Of a stretch of 64,000 nt of DNA, positions 46,301 to 58,610 are shown piece by piece (the stretch's first letter is position 1; each line of letters starts with the position of its first letter). A model generated the notes under the pieces. It did not search any database, was not told the DNA's origin, and saw nothing but the letters and a program-made list of their open reading frames with translations. Origin of the DNA: Protopterus annectens (taxonomy: Eukaryota > Chordata > Ceratodontiformes > Protopteridae). The stretch lies in assembly GCF_019279795.1 (NCBI RefSeq), contig NC_056732.1:1074152240-1074216239 (forward strand), in the 5' to 3' direction. The translations under genes and the position numbers were made by a program.

Positions 46301-47265
46301 TAGGCAACTGTTGAAGTGACACAGTCAGTCATTGTACAGTGGTATCAGGTCCGGATGAATGCATAATGTTCCCCAGGGCTTGGCCCATACCTTCAGGGCT
46401 ACAAGACCAGTGAGCTATTGCATATCCCTGCACACGTAGTCTGTGAAGTTGCATCTCAGGGCAGTCACACTAACATGGAGAATGACAGTCAAACTGTACC
46501 TGGTGAGGTGTGGCATGGGTGCATAGGTTATGTTGCAGAACTAGTTACCCAACAGCAAGATGTAAGCAACTATCGCCTTGTGTAGCCTGCTGAGTGGGAC
46601 ATCAGTGTGACCGCCTACAGAGTCACCTATGACCGGTGTGTTGTGTATGTTATAACACCCTATTGGCTGTATGTGATGGGCACACATGAGTCTGTGGGCT
46701 ATAAGTTATTGTTGTTGTGTTTGGTGATGGCGGCTGCCTTTGGTGCCTACACAGAGTATGGAGAGGTACTGCACAAGTTGTACTCGTATGTGTGGCCTGT
46801 GGTGGTGGAGATCTTGTGAGACTATGTGATGAGTGGGGTGTGTTGCAAATGTTACACATCCCCACATGATTGTCAGGTTCAGTCAGGGTTGGTGACAGCA
46901 TTACCCCCAGCATGGTTGCATATGTGCATCTCCCACAGGCTGTAGTGTTGTATGTTGGGAGGTGAGCATTGACTGTGTACATGAGACAATTGCTCTATTG
47001 CCACATGTACACCATATTCATCATATAGACAGGCAATAGCACTGGTACGTGACAGTTGGACATGCCTGTATATACAACCATGTCTCACAAGATATGTGAG
47101 TTACGTGTGTACAACAGCTGTTGTACTGTAAGCAAGCTGGAAATGTAAGGACAGACAGTGTACTTGTGAGAAATGGTGTGGAATGGGTGCTATATTAATC
47201 AGTAGTTCATGAAGTGCTCACAAGCTCTGAACAAGTGCTGAGCATGAAAATACAATACAGATAGG
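43390..47265 (-). mobile_element. fossil CR1 LINE, near full length, minus strand
   Basis: Colinear with the CR1 at 23897-28680 over its whole length but strongly decayed. 43450-43520 ('catgttccaaagcatgg') matches 24215-24280. 44078-44755 is the RT (see next entry). 45470-45560 ('aatccaccaatgaggggata') matches 26230-26300. 46588-46640 ('gtgggacatcagtgtg', 'gagtcacctat') matches the ORF1 esterase start. 46978-47000 ('gtgtacatgagacaattg') matches 27763-27780, and 47230-47262 ('gaacaagtgctgagca') matches the 5' region. CpG sites have largely become TG/CA. Confidence 0.82.
44078..44755 (-). pseudogene. fossil CR1 reverse transcriptase fragment
   Basis: A 225-codon open frame still aligning to CR1 RT: 'VITLHTGGATMHERDYCPIC' corresponds to 'VVPLHKGGASTDPGNYRPIS', then 'LFCKAMGHIIMEVI', 'WLLHLVDSFDTVTRVVDDGK', 'LGVPQSSVIGPLMFGI'. 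The catalytic F/YADD box is replaced by 'FPDN'. It has stayed open by chance despite clear loss of function. Confidence 0.82.
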
Positions 47266-48783
47266 GTGATGGATAATATCAACCCATAAGTGGTGATGAC
47301 AGTCATAACTGGTGGCACCGCACTATTACCCTGCTAAGTATGGTCTGCAAATCCATGAACCATTATCAATGTAGATGTTAGCAGTACAGATGTAGATGAG
47401 AGTACGGATGTTTGACTACATGTACCTTCGTATGTCACAGGAGTGTTCTACCAGTGGCCTGTTGACAGAATCAACACTACAAAAGGTGCCAGAGTGACAT
47501 ATGCATATCACACCAGTGCCAGCTACAGTAAAACAGGGTTAATGTGTTGTACTCCCCCCTCACTGTAGCCCATACCACACAGACAACTGTGAGGCATCTG
47601 TGTATGTAAGGATGTGAATGGCCATGACCTATGAGCAACAGCTGTCTCACTGTTGTGAACAACATACAGAATAGGCTTTGTGGGTGAGGTGTGTGACATA
47701 TGTGCACATTCTGACAGATGATATCAGCATTGTCACCGCTAGGTGAATATCCCTGTACACATTAACTACCACCTAGGCTGCGGTCAACATTATGGACACT
47801 GTGTAAGGGATGGTGCTGTGCAGTTCACCTCCCTGAGTTGTTGATGTCTCCAGGCCTCTTAGGTAGTCATACAAGGCACCCGTGTCATGACAGGGTGCCA
47901 TCCATGAGCATGGAGATCATCGGACAGGCATACTCAGCACTCGGGTGACCAATATTGGATCACATATCACCTTTAAGGAGTATTGGCCATGCGTGGATGG
48001 GCGATACCAGCATTCAGAATCCTCACCTCCACTATGCAGCATGCTGGCTACCTTGCACAAAGACATGTGCTACACTATGATTTTGGACATGCTACATGTA
48101 CATATCCTGATCTGAAAGACATACATCATGGACAGCCACCATCCTACTACTAGGATTGCCACATGCTGGACAGATCCCTGTGCCATACATGTGACATACT
48201 CCTGCCATACCATGCAACCCTGTCCATCAAAGCTGCACATGTCATCTCTGTCATACATGGTGTGATGACCGCATGGTAGATGTATTATCAACTGTCTGGA
48301 TCAGTAATGTGGCACTGATGCACCTCGGGGTGGCAAAATGGCTGTCGGATACAGCTAGGAAACCTTGCCCATACATGCTATAGTTGATAACCATCCCTGC
48401 GAATGACGTCCGACTAGCCATTGTCCCATGTCTATCACATGTGCAACACAGGTGATTCGTGGCAGGATGTTGAACAGCTGTACAGTGCCGTGTAGATGTA
48501 TATGGCAAAACACATGCATGTAAAGGTTTCCATGCATATGTGTGCATTGTCACTGCTCAAGTCCATTAAGGTAATGTATGTGTTGATATGTGACATATAC
48601 ACAGCATCAAGGTCAACAGGCATGTGCTAATAGGTAAGGACACCAGTGCAGGCAAACTGACATGCCCACATCAAGACAGCATTCATATGGAGTATGAACA
48701 ATGTAATGAGGTGACACACATATATGGTGATGATATCCAATGCATAACGGGTGTTACATGTGTGTGACACAAACATGTCAATC
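47266..48783. other. unassigned TG/CA-rich DNA
   Basis: No gene recognised between the two CR1 copies. CpG-poor. Confidence 0.4.
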
Positions 48784-50808
48784 ATGTCAAGCTGCGGAAG
48801 CCCTTACAAATGCCTTCTATGAACACCTCCAGGACTGCATGGATCAGGCAATCCCAAATAAAACCAAGACTCTTTCCACAAAGGGCAAACGTCCAGTCTG
48901 GTGGACCCCAGCCATTAACAAACTTTACAATAAGAGGAGAAAGCTAATACATGATATAACAAAATCCATAAAAGGGAAGTCACCCCTGATCATTATTAGT
49001 AAAAAAATACAAGCACTCATAAAATCAACTAAGGCCAATTTTGAGAGAAAAATTGCCATGGATTCAAAGGACAATCATAAGGCCTTTTACAGCTATGTTA
49101 GGAACCTGGGTGGAAACTCCCAGATATGCTCAGAATTAGTCCAAAATGATACAAAAATCACTGAACCCACAGACATTGCCAACATACTGGCAGACAGGTT
49201 CAGTGCAAACTTCACCCCTCTCCCCTAAAGGAGAGATAACTATCCCAGCGGAGTGTAGCCTCCCAGACATCTCAAATGCGCAGGTGAAAGCTCTCTCTAA
49301 AGCTAAAAACACAGCATCAATGGGACCGGATGGTGTCCCCAGCTGTGCGCTACACGAGCTAAATGAGGAATTAAACCCGCATATAAGGCAGCTGTTTAAT
49401 CTCAGCCTTACCACAGGATACGTGCCCAAGGAGTGGCGTACGGCAACTGTGGTCCCACTCCACAAAGGCGGTGCCTCTACGGACCCTGGTAATTACCGCC
49501 CCATAAGCTTAACAAGTCTAGTCTGCAAAGCTATGGAGAGGATCATAATGGAGCTCATAAACAAAGATATAGGGGACTTGCAGACATTGGACCCGACCCA
49601 GTTTGGCTTCAAGGGAAGATCATGCCTTTTGAACTTGGTCGACTTCTTCAAACAGTCACCAAGGCCATTGATGAGGAAAGGCAGTCCATACAGCCTACCT
49701 TGACCTTTCAAAGGCTTTCGACACAATACCCCACTCGGGTATTGTAGAAAAACTTACCAGCTTAAATGTAAAACCATATGTCACAAGATGGGTTGCAAAC
49801 TGGCTTAAGGACAGAACCCACAGGGTTAGAGTTGCTGGCTATGTCAGACTCCAAGCCGGTCACAAGTGGTGTCCCACAGGCTCGGTCCTTGGCCCCTATT
49901 GTTCGGCATCTACTTCTCAGAAGAACTGACTAACATGGGAGGACTTTGGCTGTCAAAATTTGCAGGCGACTGCAAACTGGGCCATAGTGGAAAGTGCATC
50001 GGACACGGATATCCTTCAGAAGGGACTCACGGCAACAGATAGCTGGTGCCAGAGCCATGGCCTGAAGTTAAACGCCAAAAAATGTATAGTCATACCCTTC
50101 GGGAAAAACAAGGTAACCCCAAGCTACCATATAGGTGGCAATCCACTAAGCACAGAAGAGGTTATCAGGGAACTGGGGACCCAGGTTGACAGTGGCCTTT
50201 CTTTTGACACTCACGTTGCTAAAGTGGTTAGAAAGACCTTCTACATTGCCCACCTGATCATGAAGGGATTCACATCCAGATCTAGTGAGGTCATTGTTCC
50301 CCTGTACTCTTCACTTATCAGACCAATGATCGAGTACAATGCCCCATTCGGGATGTATCTCACCCGACATCTGCAGCAATTGGAGAGACACCAAAAGTTC
50401 CTCACCAAAAGGATAAAGGCACTCCAAAATCTGCCATATGCTGCCAGATTGAAGAAACTCCATCTCTATTCAGTCGCATACCGTCTGCTCAGAGGTGACA
50501 TGTGCCTGACATACAAGGCCATGTCCAACCCGGAATTAATGGCCATGCTCCACCTCAAAAAATCCAAATCCACCAAAACCACTAGAGCAAGCGACTTAAA
50601 CCTTAGCACGGATATAAATAGGACGTGCTGGAGGGATAGATTTATCACTCAGAGACTCCCTATGCTGTGGAATAAAATCCCGGTCCATGTGAGGCAGAGC
50701 ACCTCGCTGGCTCTGTTCAAGAGAAATCTTGACCTGTGGATGGGAGATCGTAGGTTTACCTCGGGAATCATCTCTGTGTCATTGCTAGACAGAGGCACAA
50801 CAAACTAA
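48784..50808 (+). pseudogene. CR1 ORF2 fragment: reverse transcriptase, frameshifted
   Basis: Open pieces: 48784-49228 (linker, 'SVWW'-equivalent 'PVWWTPAINKLYNKRRK'), 49146-49703 (RT fingers, 'VPLHKGGASTDPGNYRPISL', 'LDPTQFGF'), and 49960-50808 (C-terminal third, 'IPFGKNK', 'VRKTFYIAHLIMKGFTSRS'). Between 49700 and 49960 the palm is frameshifted, and the catalytic box reads 'FAGDCKLG' (about 49958-49980), so the first Asp of FADD is Gly. At least three single-base frame changes are present. Confidence 0.88.
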
Positions 50809-50924
50809 TGGGCACAGTATTTTTTCATATAAGGGGTGGCGTAAGCCACAAAAATTTGGGCTAGGCTTATAAATGCCTTAGGGCAGATAGCCTAGTATAA
50901 ACCTATGAACCTATGAACCTATGT
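48784..50924 (+). mobile_element. CR1 LINE, 5'-truncated, plus strand
   Basis: Begins in the endonuclease-RT linker and runs to the CR1 3' terminus: 'gggcagatagcctag' (50883-50897) followed by 'ctatgaac' repeats (50902-50924). It is very similar to the minus-strand copy at 23897-28680, so both belong to one subfamily of moderate age. It ends 126 bases before the ATG of Myb A2. Confidence 0.9.
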
Positions 50925-52901
50925 CAGTGTCATGATGATTTGCAAAGATAACTGTGCAGATGTACTAGATTTACTAGAAATGTATGTGCAGCAGTATCTC
51001 TGTACATCTCTGATACTGTGACCTGTCACCATCATTATGTCTTGCAGATAATGCCTCGTTCACGCCTGCCAGCATACAGCCGCCAGGAGGATGATGTCCT
51101 CATCCCGTACCTCCATGAGAACTATGAGGTGTTGTTCAGCCATGTGCCACAGCATGCCCAGCAGCATGACGACCTGTGGCAGGATCTTCGCAGGAGGATG
51201 AATGATGTGGGTGGCCATAAACGCACCTACCAGCAGGTGCACAGACACTGCACAGACGATACGACATGCAAAATAGCGTGCCACTGCAATCGCCAGGGAA
51301 CAAGGTGGAACAGGTGGTGGGCCACCAACCCAGACCCCACTCACACACACCGAGGAGCTACTGGCCAGTCTGGGGACACCCTCAGAACAGCATCCACAAA
51401 CACTAGCTGCCATCGTGGAGGTGGGTGTCTCCCAACCAATGAGCCTGGAGTTGCCTGGTAAGTCAGTACTGCACATATGACTATTATATCCCATTTAGTT
51501 GCATGTGTCACTGTACATTATGTAATGTAACATCATATGCAAGGTATGTTGACACATGCTGCATACTACAGTATGCTACCCTGTGTATGCACACATGTGC
51601 ATACTATATGCTATTGTACAGACGAATGTGTTAACATGCACAGGGCACCCTGTGGCTGTCATACAGTCATGGATAATGTTCAAACTGCTGTGTCACCCCT
51701 ATACAGGTACCTCTGGCGTGCTGCACAGACATCAGTCTGTTGCAGGTGAGACTGTCATCAGTATCAGGCATGTTAAAGCATAGATCTATTCGCCATGTGG
51801 CCAGTTAACACTTGTACACTTGATGTTCGGTCCAGTCATGATATACAGGTCGCATCACCCATCATTCACACTGGCTACCCATGTGCAATATATACAAACG
51901 AAATGATACACCGACATGAAACCACAGTATCTGTCATTGCTACATGTGTGGACAGCTGTGCTTACAACGGTGGAGGTGGTGTACAATGTAGGCATATGTA
52001 CTATACATTGGAACAACTCGTGTGGTACGCAAACAGTACCACACAGTGAGCTGGGATATGGGCAGCCCACAGGAGTCACCATTGTGTTATATGCCCCATG
52101 CAATGGGTGCACACATTGTAATGTGCCATCTGAATGTCCCAGACATGTAGTGTTCTGGCTGCAATATTGTCACACTATCCCATAACACATACCCTACATA
52201 CCAATGTCTGCATAGCCTTGTGGATGGTGACATATCTGACATCTATGGGTGTATGTCATATGGGACAACACAGACATGTGAGATAGATGGCCATCACAAA
52301 CATTTGGCCAACGCATGTTCACACAGGGCCATGGGGGATGGCCAGAGACATGTAGCCACACAGAAGATGTGATGTGTATACACCCTGTTGCACATTGTCC
52401 ACACATGGTCCAATTATAGCCTTAGTTGACTGATTATACAGTTGATGTGATACACTGGACATCCTAAAAGCCTGTGCACAGCTAGTGGAGGTGTCACTTA
52501 AGTCTACCATATAAGATGCGTTGAACATCACAACTGTGTCATAGCATGACAGTAGTCACCTGTACAGCTTCCACAGACATTGACACCACATCAGGCCACA
52601 GATACTATACATTTCCCTTGCTGCTGTAGGACACCACCGTTAGCTGTGCACCTCATGTGTGTGGTACATCAATGTCATGTGGGACATGGTGAATTGACAA
52701 GTCTGCCATGTGTGGACATGGTTGCCAGGCATCTAGGACTCTGTAGTAGTTGTGCAGGGGTGTCATCGGTAGGTCTTCCAGTGACCTGTCACATAACACA
52801 GCATGGTTTGGTGTGTATACACCTCAGCATTGTGGGTCACAATCCACAGTTATGTCATGGGTATGCATGCAGTTATGGCTATGCAATGTGTGCATATTAT
52901 G

Positions 52902-53185
52902 CACTGTATAGCAATATGAATAGTACCACAAAATCTATTTCCCTGGTGATGGAATCAAGGTGTCAGTACTCTATTTTAAAGTTTACATAAATAAAGAACT
53001 TTTATTATAGTTTGTAAACAAACACCTTGATTCCATCACCAGGGAAATAGATTTTGTGGTACTATTCATACTGTTGGACTGTTTCCTTTACTTTTGAATT
53101 TATTGCACTGTATAGCAATACAGACACCTCATGATGCCATGCAATGGCACAGTGTCTGTACTTCACACTGTATAGCAATGTAGAC
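52902..53185. repeat. local 'cactgtatagcaat' repeat
   Basis: The motif 'gcactgtatagcaata' occurs at 52901-52916 and 53106-53121, and 'cactgtatagcaat' again at 53167-53180. The outer two look like units of a degenerate minisatellite of about 60 bp, split by the hairpin element. Confidence 0.6.
52915..53070. repeat. perfect 49-bp inverted repeat (hairpin MITE) in A2 intron 2
   Basis: The left arm 52915-52963 and right arm 53022-53070 are exact reverse complements (starting 'tatgaatagtaccacaaaat'), with a 58-nt loop that itself contains 'gtttaca...tgtaaac' and 'ataaa...tttat'. Both ends are TA, which fits a Tc1/mariner-type MITE inserted at TA. The perfect arms in highly decayed surroundings imply a recent insertion or conversion. 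The loop holds AATAAA. Confidence 0.9.
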
Positions 53186-54538
53186 GGCTCACACTACCCT
53201 TCCATGCTCATGCACATTTGCTAAACATGCATTCTATCTGTAGGGCATAAAGACAACACTGCAATGTGATGCCCATTACGACACTGTACATGTGTCAGGA
53301 CACCATTGTGTCAGACATGTATGCATGTTAATGCACACGTCAGCAGATTACATGTCAAGGTCACGTCAGCCATGTGTACTGTTAACCTGTTCTGGTCCAC
53401 ATGGTGTATCACAGGGATGCATGCTTACTACCATGATTGTGTGAACTGCATGGCTACTGATATGACACCTGCATGCTGTAGTGTGCACCCCAGGGAGGTA
53501 TGCTAACTAACACTATTAATGTCTGAGCTGCATGCCGTCTGTCAAATCACATGCATGGTGTGTCTGTGTGTGTTAAAGTGTGTGTCTGTGTATGTGTCTA
53601 TTGTAATTTAGAGTCTTTCCTTGCATTCATAGGTGATATAGGTGCATTACCCTCCTGCGGTCCATCTGATGTTAGTGTCCCCACAGATACTAGCAGTGAT
53701 GAACATATGCATGAGGTACAGGCAGGGTTGTCAGGGGCTGAATCTGTGCCAATGGTTGCCATCCCAGCTATGTCCCCCATTTCCCTGCACACAGTTCTGC
53801 TGCCAACACATACCGCATCACCAGTGGCCATAGAGGAAAGACAGTCAGTGTCTATTAGCGTGGAACAGGAACGTGTGGTGGCTACAGAAGGTGTGTCTCC
53901 ACACCATGGTGTCAGTGTAATGACTGCAGATGTGCCACACAGGCATGTGGCTGATGCTGCTCGTAGGAGGACCTCTGGCAGACATGCACCTGCAGGACAG
54001 AGTGCAGCAGCTGGTATCACCAGATGCATGTTCCAGACTGTAATGGCAGCACAGGCACATGCTGAATGGCAGAACAGAGAAGGGCAGAGGCTGCAGAGGG
54101 CTGCTATCTGTACTCTAAACAACAACATCCAGGCACTGGCAAATGCTCAACAGCAGATTGCTGATGTTCTGGACAGGCGATTGGGTGACATGGTTGGAAT
54201 CCTTGACTGTGGCATGGCAATCTGCGAGCGTGAGCTGTCTGTGCTTGAACATCTGGTAGGAGTGAGGCGTAGGCCACGTGGATGTAGGCCAGCTACACCA
54301 CCTAGTGCAGGTCAATGTGAGCGTGCCACCTCACATGCCCGCTCCCATAGTGCCGGTAGCAGTAGCAGTGCAGCTGGTGCTCCGCTGTCCACACCAGGAC
54401 ACAGTAGGCCATGTGGACATGGCCCTGGATGTTCCCAGCGGGGACACGGGTCCAGTGGACATGTTGTCGTCCGACAGTAGCCAATCTGTACCTCCGCCTG
54501 GCAGGCACAGGTCACGTGGCTGTGGCCGGACACAGTGA

Positions 54539-57084
54539 GCTGTACATCCTGGTCTGTACAATCTGGAGCTGTCAATATTACCCCTGTGTAGGCCTCACAA
54601 AAGGCAGAACTGCGTGCACACATACACGCACACAGCAAACACATCTGTAGGGCACCACAACACCCACATGCATACTAAACAGACATGTCCAATCAGATCA
54701 CCGGCACTTACCCACACACATGATGTCATCCATTGGTGCAGCCTATGCCCCTGGCAAACATTATCACCCTGTGCATATGCTGAAGCCTGTGCTGCATCCC
54801 TGTCATCCACACCATCGGTGCAGGGACATGCTCAAATGATCTGATGCACAGGGTGAACAGAATAGTGAAAGAAGTGTATATTACATTAGTTGTGTAAGAA
54901 TAGTGAGAGAAGTGTATATTACATTAGTTGTGTACTGTTGACACGCACCAGACATACCATGTAGTACAGGTTTAGCATGTATTGTTATATGTTCAGAGTA
55001 TGTGTCTCGGTAACAACAGTAACAGCATGTTGGTAATGATGCCCTGGTTCCCTCCTTATGGTCTACTTGCATATGCCTACAGGTAGCAGTGTTTGCAGTC
55101 TCCCACGTGTAACTGTGGAGTACTCACAGGCACGTATGGCAATATCAGCATGCTATACTTAGCCTCAACCTGACTGTTGGAAAGGCTAACATACCACAGA
55201 TGTCCACACATATACTGATCCAGAAGCATGTGGACTGTTTAATAGGCTACAGTGGCTAGAGATGTGACATCCATACCAGGTCACATCACAGGTATGTTGA
55301 CATGGTGCAGGGGTTGTACACAGCGGTCCAGCCCATGACAAAGTTAGAGGCCACTTGATAGCATGAGGCCTCACTGTGTAGCAGTAATACCCTGTCATAT
55401 TACAGGAACATGCCCACACTCACGGGGTCAACAACACTATAACGCACACTCCATAGTGTTGAGGTGAGAACCCCTGCCTATGTGGTAATCACCCTCACAG
55501 TACTGTGCACCCACACGATGCAACACAGAGAAAGAACATGTACAGGTAGCCAGTACGGCTGAGACCGATGGCATCAACAGGGTAATAGACTGCATCACCA
55601 TGAGGGGTTAGGGATCCTGTGTGTTCTTTATGGTAGCATACACCCTCACTCCATGCACCAGACAGCCATATATACATACACACACACACACACTGTGGAG
55701 ACCACAAATGTCATTCACATACGGATAGCTGATATGTGTGTGATACACACACCACCCCTGCCTACGTCATGCTTTCCACACTGCAGTATGTACAGATTTC
55801 TACAACAGTGTACAGGGGTGTGTAACAATTGGGATGTATTCCCCACCATATGTGGCATTTATGGTCACACAAGCAAACACACATGGCAGTACTGTGAATG
55901 ATACACCTGCTATATGATGATACATCTGACAGACATGCAGCAGTATTGGCTGCATTATGTGTACCAACACTACCTCTGGCAATTGTGCTGCTATATGCAC
56001 ACGGGAGGATGTAAATGTTACAGGTGTCAAGTGACCTGCAGTCAGTAACACCTGACCACTGTGTAGGTTTTATGTCTTCACCGTCAAGTAACAGTAACAT
56101 AGTGTACTGTTTGCACATGTAATGGTAGGATGGCGTGTGACACAGCTGTGAGCCGCCCCAGCAAACATCCATCAGCACGGTGGACCACCACTTTACGTAC
56201 ACATATCCATCCATACCTGATGTACATCCTACCGTACTGACAGTATTTCACCATATACAGGTGTCACTGATGGGGCTGCATTGCAACTGCATGTTGTAGT
56301 TAGGCACAAATGAGTTACCTACATCAGCTACTGCACATGCATGGTAACTGCATGCACACTACAAATTGTACAGGTGTGTTGGTCCTACATGCCTGTCATG
56401 TAGCCATGTTGGCATGCATTGCAACTGGTGGACATGTGTGATGACATACATAACACATGGACTGTTGTATGATATGATGGGTGTCATGGGTAACTAGTAC
56501 AGAGGGAATGTGTCCTCAGTCAACATTGCTACCTCATGTACTGTTAGCAATCAACAACCATGGACCCACCTTCCATTTGCGTGCGTGTGATTGCTGTAGC
56601 CACTTGTCTGCACGGAGGACAGCAAAAGCTATGCTATGTACATATGAGTTGTGTGTGTGTGGTCCATGCACATATCCACTGCGATTACATGTATGTCATA
56701 CCCAAACATGTGTGTTCTTTGGTGTACAGTGACAGTCATCTGTCACAGCTGTGTAAGACCCAGGGCCCCTGTTATGTGTAGAGCTGACCTGGTTATGTAC
56801 AGTGGTATCATTGCAATGCATAACACATGATGGAACCCTGTCGGTACATGTGTAGTCTGCACAGTTGCTGTAGACCTATGTACAGTCCACTGGTCATGAG
56901 TCACACAGTGTTGTGGTAATGTATGGCTGTGTATTGCTGGTCCAATGACATGGTGATGTCTGAGGGCTACATAGTAGACTGCAGTATGTACCTCTGTGAT
57001 CTGCACCTGAGACATCTGTGATGGCTCCTGGGTGTGTACTGGTCAGTTCATGTGAGTGGCCTTCATGTATGTGGGGACAGTAAC
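54539..57084. other. 3' flank of Myb A2
   Basis: Non-coding, CpG-poor. The first 330 bases match the flank of A1 (33703-34075). Open frames up to 150 codons (for example 55762-56214, minus) show no domain. Confidence 0.5.
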
Positions 57085-57360
57085 ACCATACTGTGCCCTT
57101 CCGTGTTTAGAATCTGTGTGCATGCAAGATGGCCCTTTGCAACTGCTAAGTGTGTGAGCATGCCCAGTACGCCGTTGTGTAGATGGTCACACAGTACATT
57201 CCAAACTGCGCCCTTCCGTGTTTAGAATCCATGTGCATGCAAGACGGCCCTTTGCAACTAAGTGTGTGAGCATGCCCAGTACGCCATTGTGTAGATGGAC
57301 ACACAGTACATTCCAAACGGACGTGTGATACTAAGTGTGTGGGCATGCCCAGTGACATCT
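57085..57360. repeat. minisatellite, about 112-bp unit, two full copies and partial units
   Basis: The unit begins near 'gcccttccgtgtttagaatc' (57098 and 57210) and includes 'agtgtgtgagcatgcccagt' (57149-57168, 57261-57280). A degenerate third copy follows at about 57334-57352. The 20-bp motif recurs exactly inverted at 61901-61920. Confidence 0.8.
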
Positions 57361-57599
57361 TGTGTCGGTGATGTGTCTCTGTGTATGGGCATGGCCATTG
57401 ACATCCTGTATAGCGATGGTGGTCATCCAGGCAACAGATGTCCATTTTCCACGTCACGATGGATGCCTATATTGAACACACTGATAGACTGTCTTGAAGG
57501 GTGTACTGTCTGTGGCGCGTCCCGTATCTATGTAGTGTTGTTGTAGTGCTCCGAAGATAGGCAGTTGCCCCGATCACACCACTGCCATGTGTTTGTCTA

Positions 57600-57817
57600 C
57601 ATCTACCTTGGGACAGTAATATGCTTTTAGACTGCTCACTCTCTATACATTCCCTATCGGCGTCCTTGCCTTTGTGGATGATGTCATCCACCTAGAAGTA
57701 TGCCTCTGGGAGTGCTGTGTTCAGTAATCTCGGTAGCACGTTCTGTAACTGCGTAATGCTGTAGTGTGATAAGGTAGTTAGGTGTATGTTCAACTCCCAG
57801 CCCTGCCAAGTGTGTGC

Positions 57818-57863
<46 letters not shown>

Positions 57864-58076
57864 CCAGCTACCTGGGGACAGAGTAATGCTTTTAGATGGC
57901 TCACAACACATACATTCCCTATCGGTGTCTTTGCGGATGATGTCATCCACCTAGAAGTATGCCTCTGGGAGTGCTGTGTTCAGTAATCTTGGTAGCACGT
58001 TCCGTAACTGCGTAATTCTGTAGTGTGATAAGGTAGTTAGATGTATGTTCGACTCCCAGCCCTGCCAAGTGTGTGC

Positions 58077-58120
<44 letters not shown>

Positions 58121-58328
58121 CCAGCTGCCTGGTGACAGAGTAATGCTTTTAGATGGCTCACACCACATACATTCCCTATCGGCGTCTTTGCCTTTGCAGA
58201 TGATGTCATCCACCTAGAAGTATGCCTCTGGGAGTGCTGTGTTCAGTAATCTCGGTAGCGAGTTCTGTAACTGCGTAATGCTGTAGTGTGATAAGGTAGT
58301 TAGGTGTATGTTCGACTCCCAGCCCTGC

Positions 58329-58388
<60 letters not shown>

Positions 58389-58610
58389 TTTCCAGCTGCC
58401 TGGGGACAGAGTAATGCTTTTAGATGGCTCATACCACATACATTCCCTATCGGCGTCTTTGTCTTTGCAGATGATGTCATCCACCTAGAAGTATGCCTGT
58501 GGGAGTGCGGTGATGCCGGAACTCGGTAGTGCGTTCTGTTACTGCATAATGCTGTAGTGTGGTAGACTAGACAGGTAGATGCTCGATTCCAGGGCATGGC
58601 AGGTGTGTGT
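57600..58610 (+). repeat. tandem array of tRNA-like/(TG)n units, four copies
   Basis: Units start at the repeated 'tccctatcgg' (57651, 57916, 58173, 58444), giving periods of 265, 257 and 271 bp. Each holds a linker ('gatgatgtcatccacctaga'), a tRNA-like stretch and a (TG)n tract of variable length (57820-57860, 58081-58118, 58334-58390). The tRNA-like part (57728-57809, 57989-58069, 58251-58330, 58522-58600) has an A-box-like 'TAGCACGTTCTG' and B-box 'TGTTCGACTCC' with starts 53 nt apart. It lies between Myb A2 and HARBI1 C2, as the inverted homologous array lies between A1 and C1. Confidence 0.85.

Larger units (their letters stand above)
51051..54538 (+). pseudogene. Harbinger type A Myb/SANT-like accessory gene, copy A2 (best preserved)
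   Basis: Exon 1 (51051-51457; acceptor-like 'tcttgcag' just before the ATG, GTAAGT donor) encodes the SANT domain 'YSRQEDDVLIPYLHENYEVL', 'LWQDLRRRMNDVGGHKRT'. A frameshift near 51258 and one TAG break the third helix, after which 'LTHTEELLASLGTPSEQHPQ' follows. Exon 2 (51707-51745) is 39 nt in phase 1. Exon 3 (53633-54538) encodes a Ser/Ala-rich region, a helical middle ('MFQTVMAAQAHAEWQNREGQ', then 'QALANAQQQIADVLDRRLGD') and a C-terminal 'RHRSRGCGRTQ' reached after a frameshift near 54470. About 450 residues if whole. Similar to A1 and A3. Confidence 0.82.

Noticed and set aside
58440..58500. 'VFAFADDVIHLE' reading that resembles a reverse transcriptase FADD box in the satellite linker
   Set aside because: Only a few residues match, there is no flanking RT homology, and the motif repeats with the satellite unit. 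Probably chance.
57600..58610. The array as a CRISPR-like repeat/spacer structure
   Set aside because: Units of 257-271 bp are alike along their whole length except TG tract length; eukaryotic satellite-type array, not short repeats with unique spacers.
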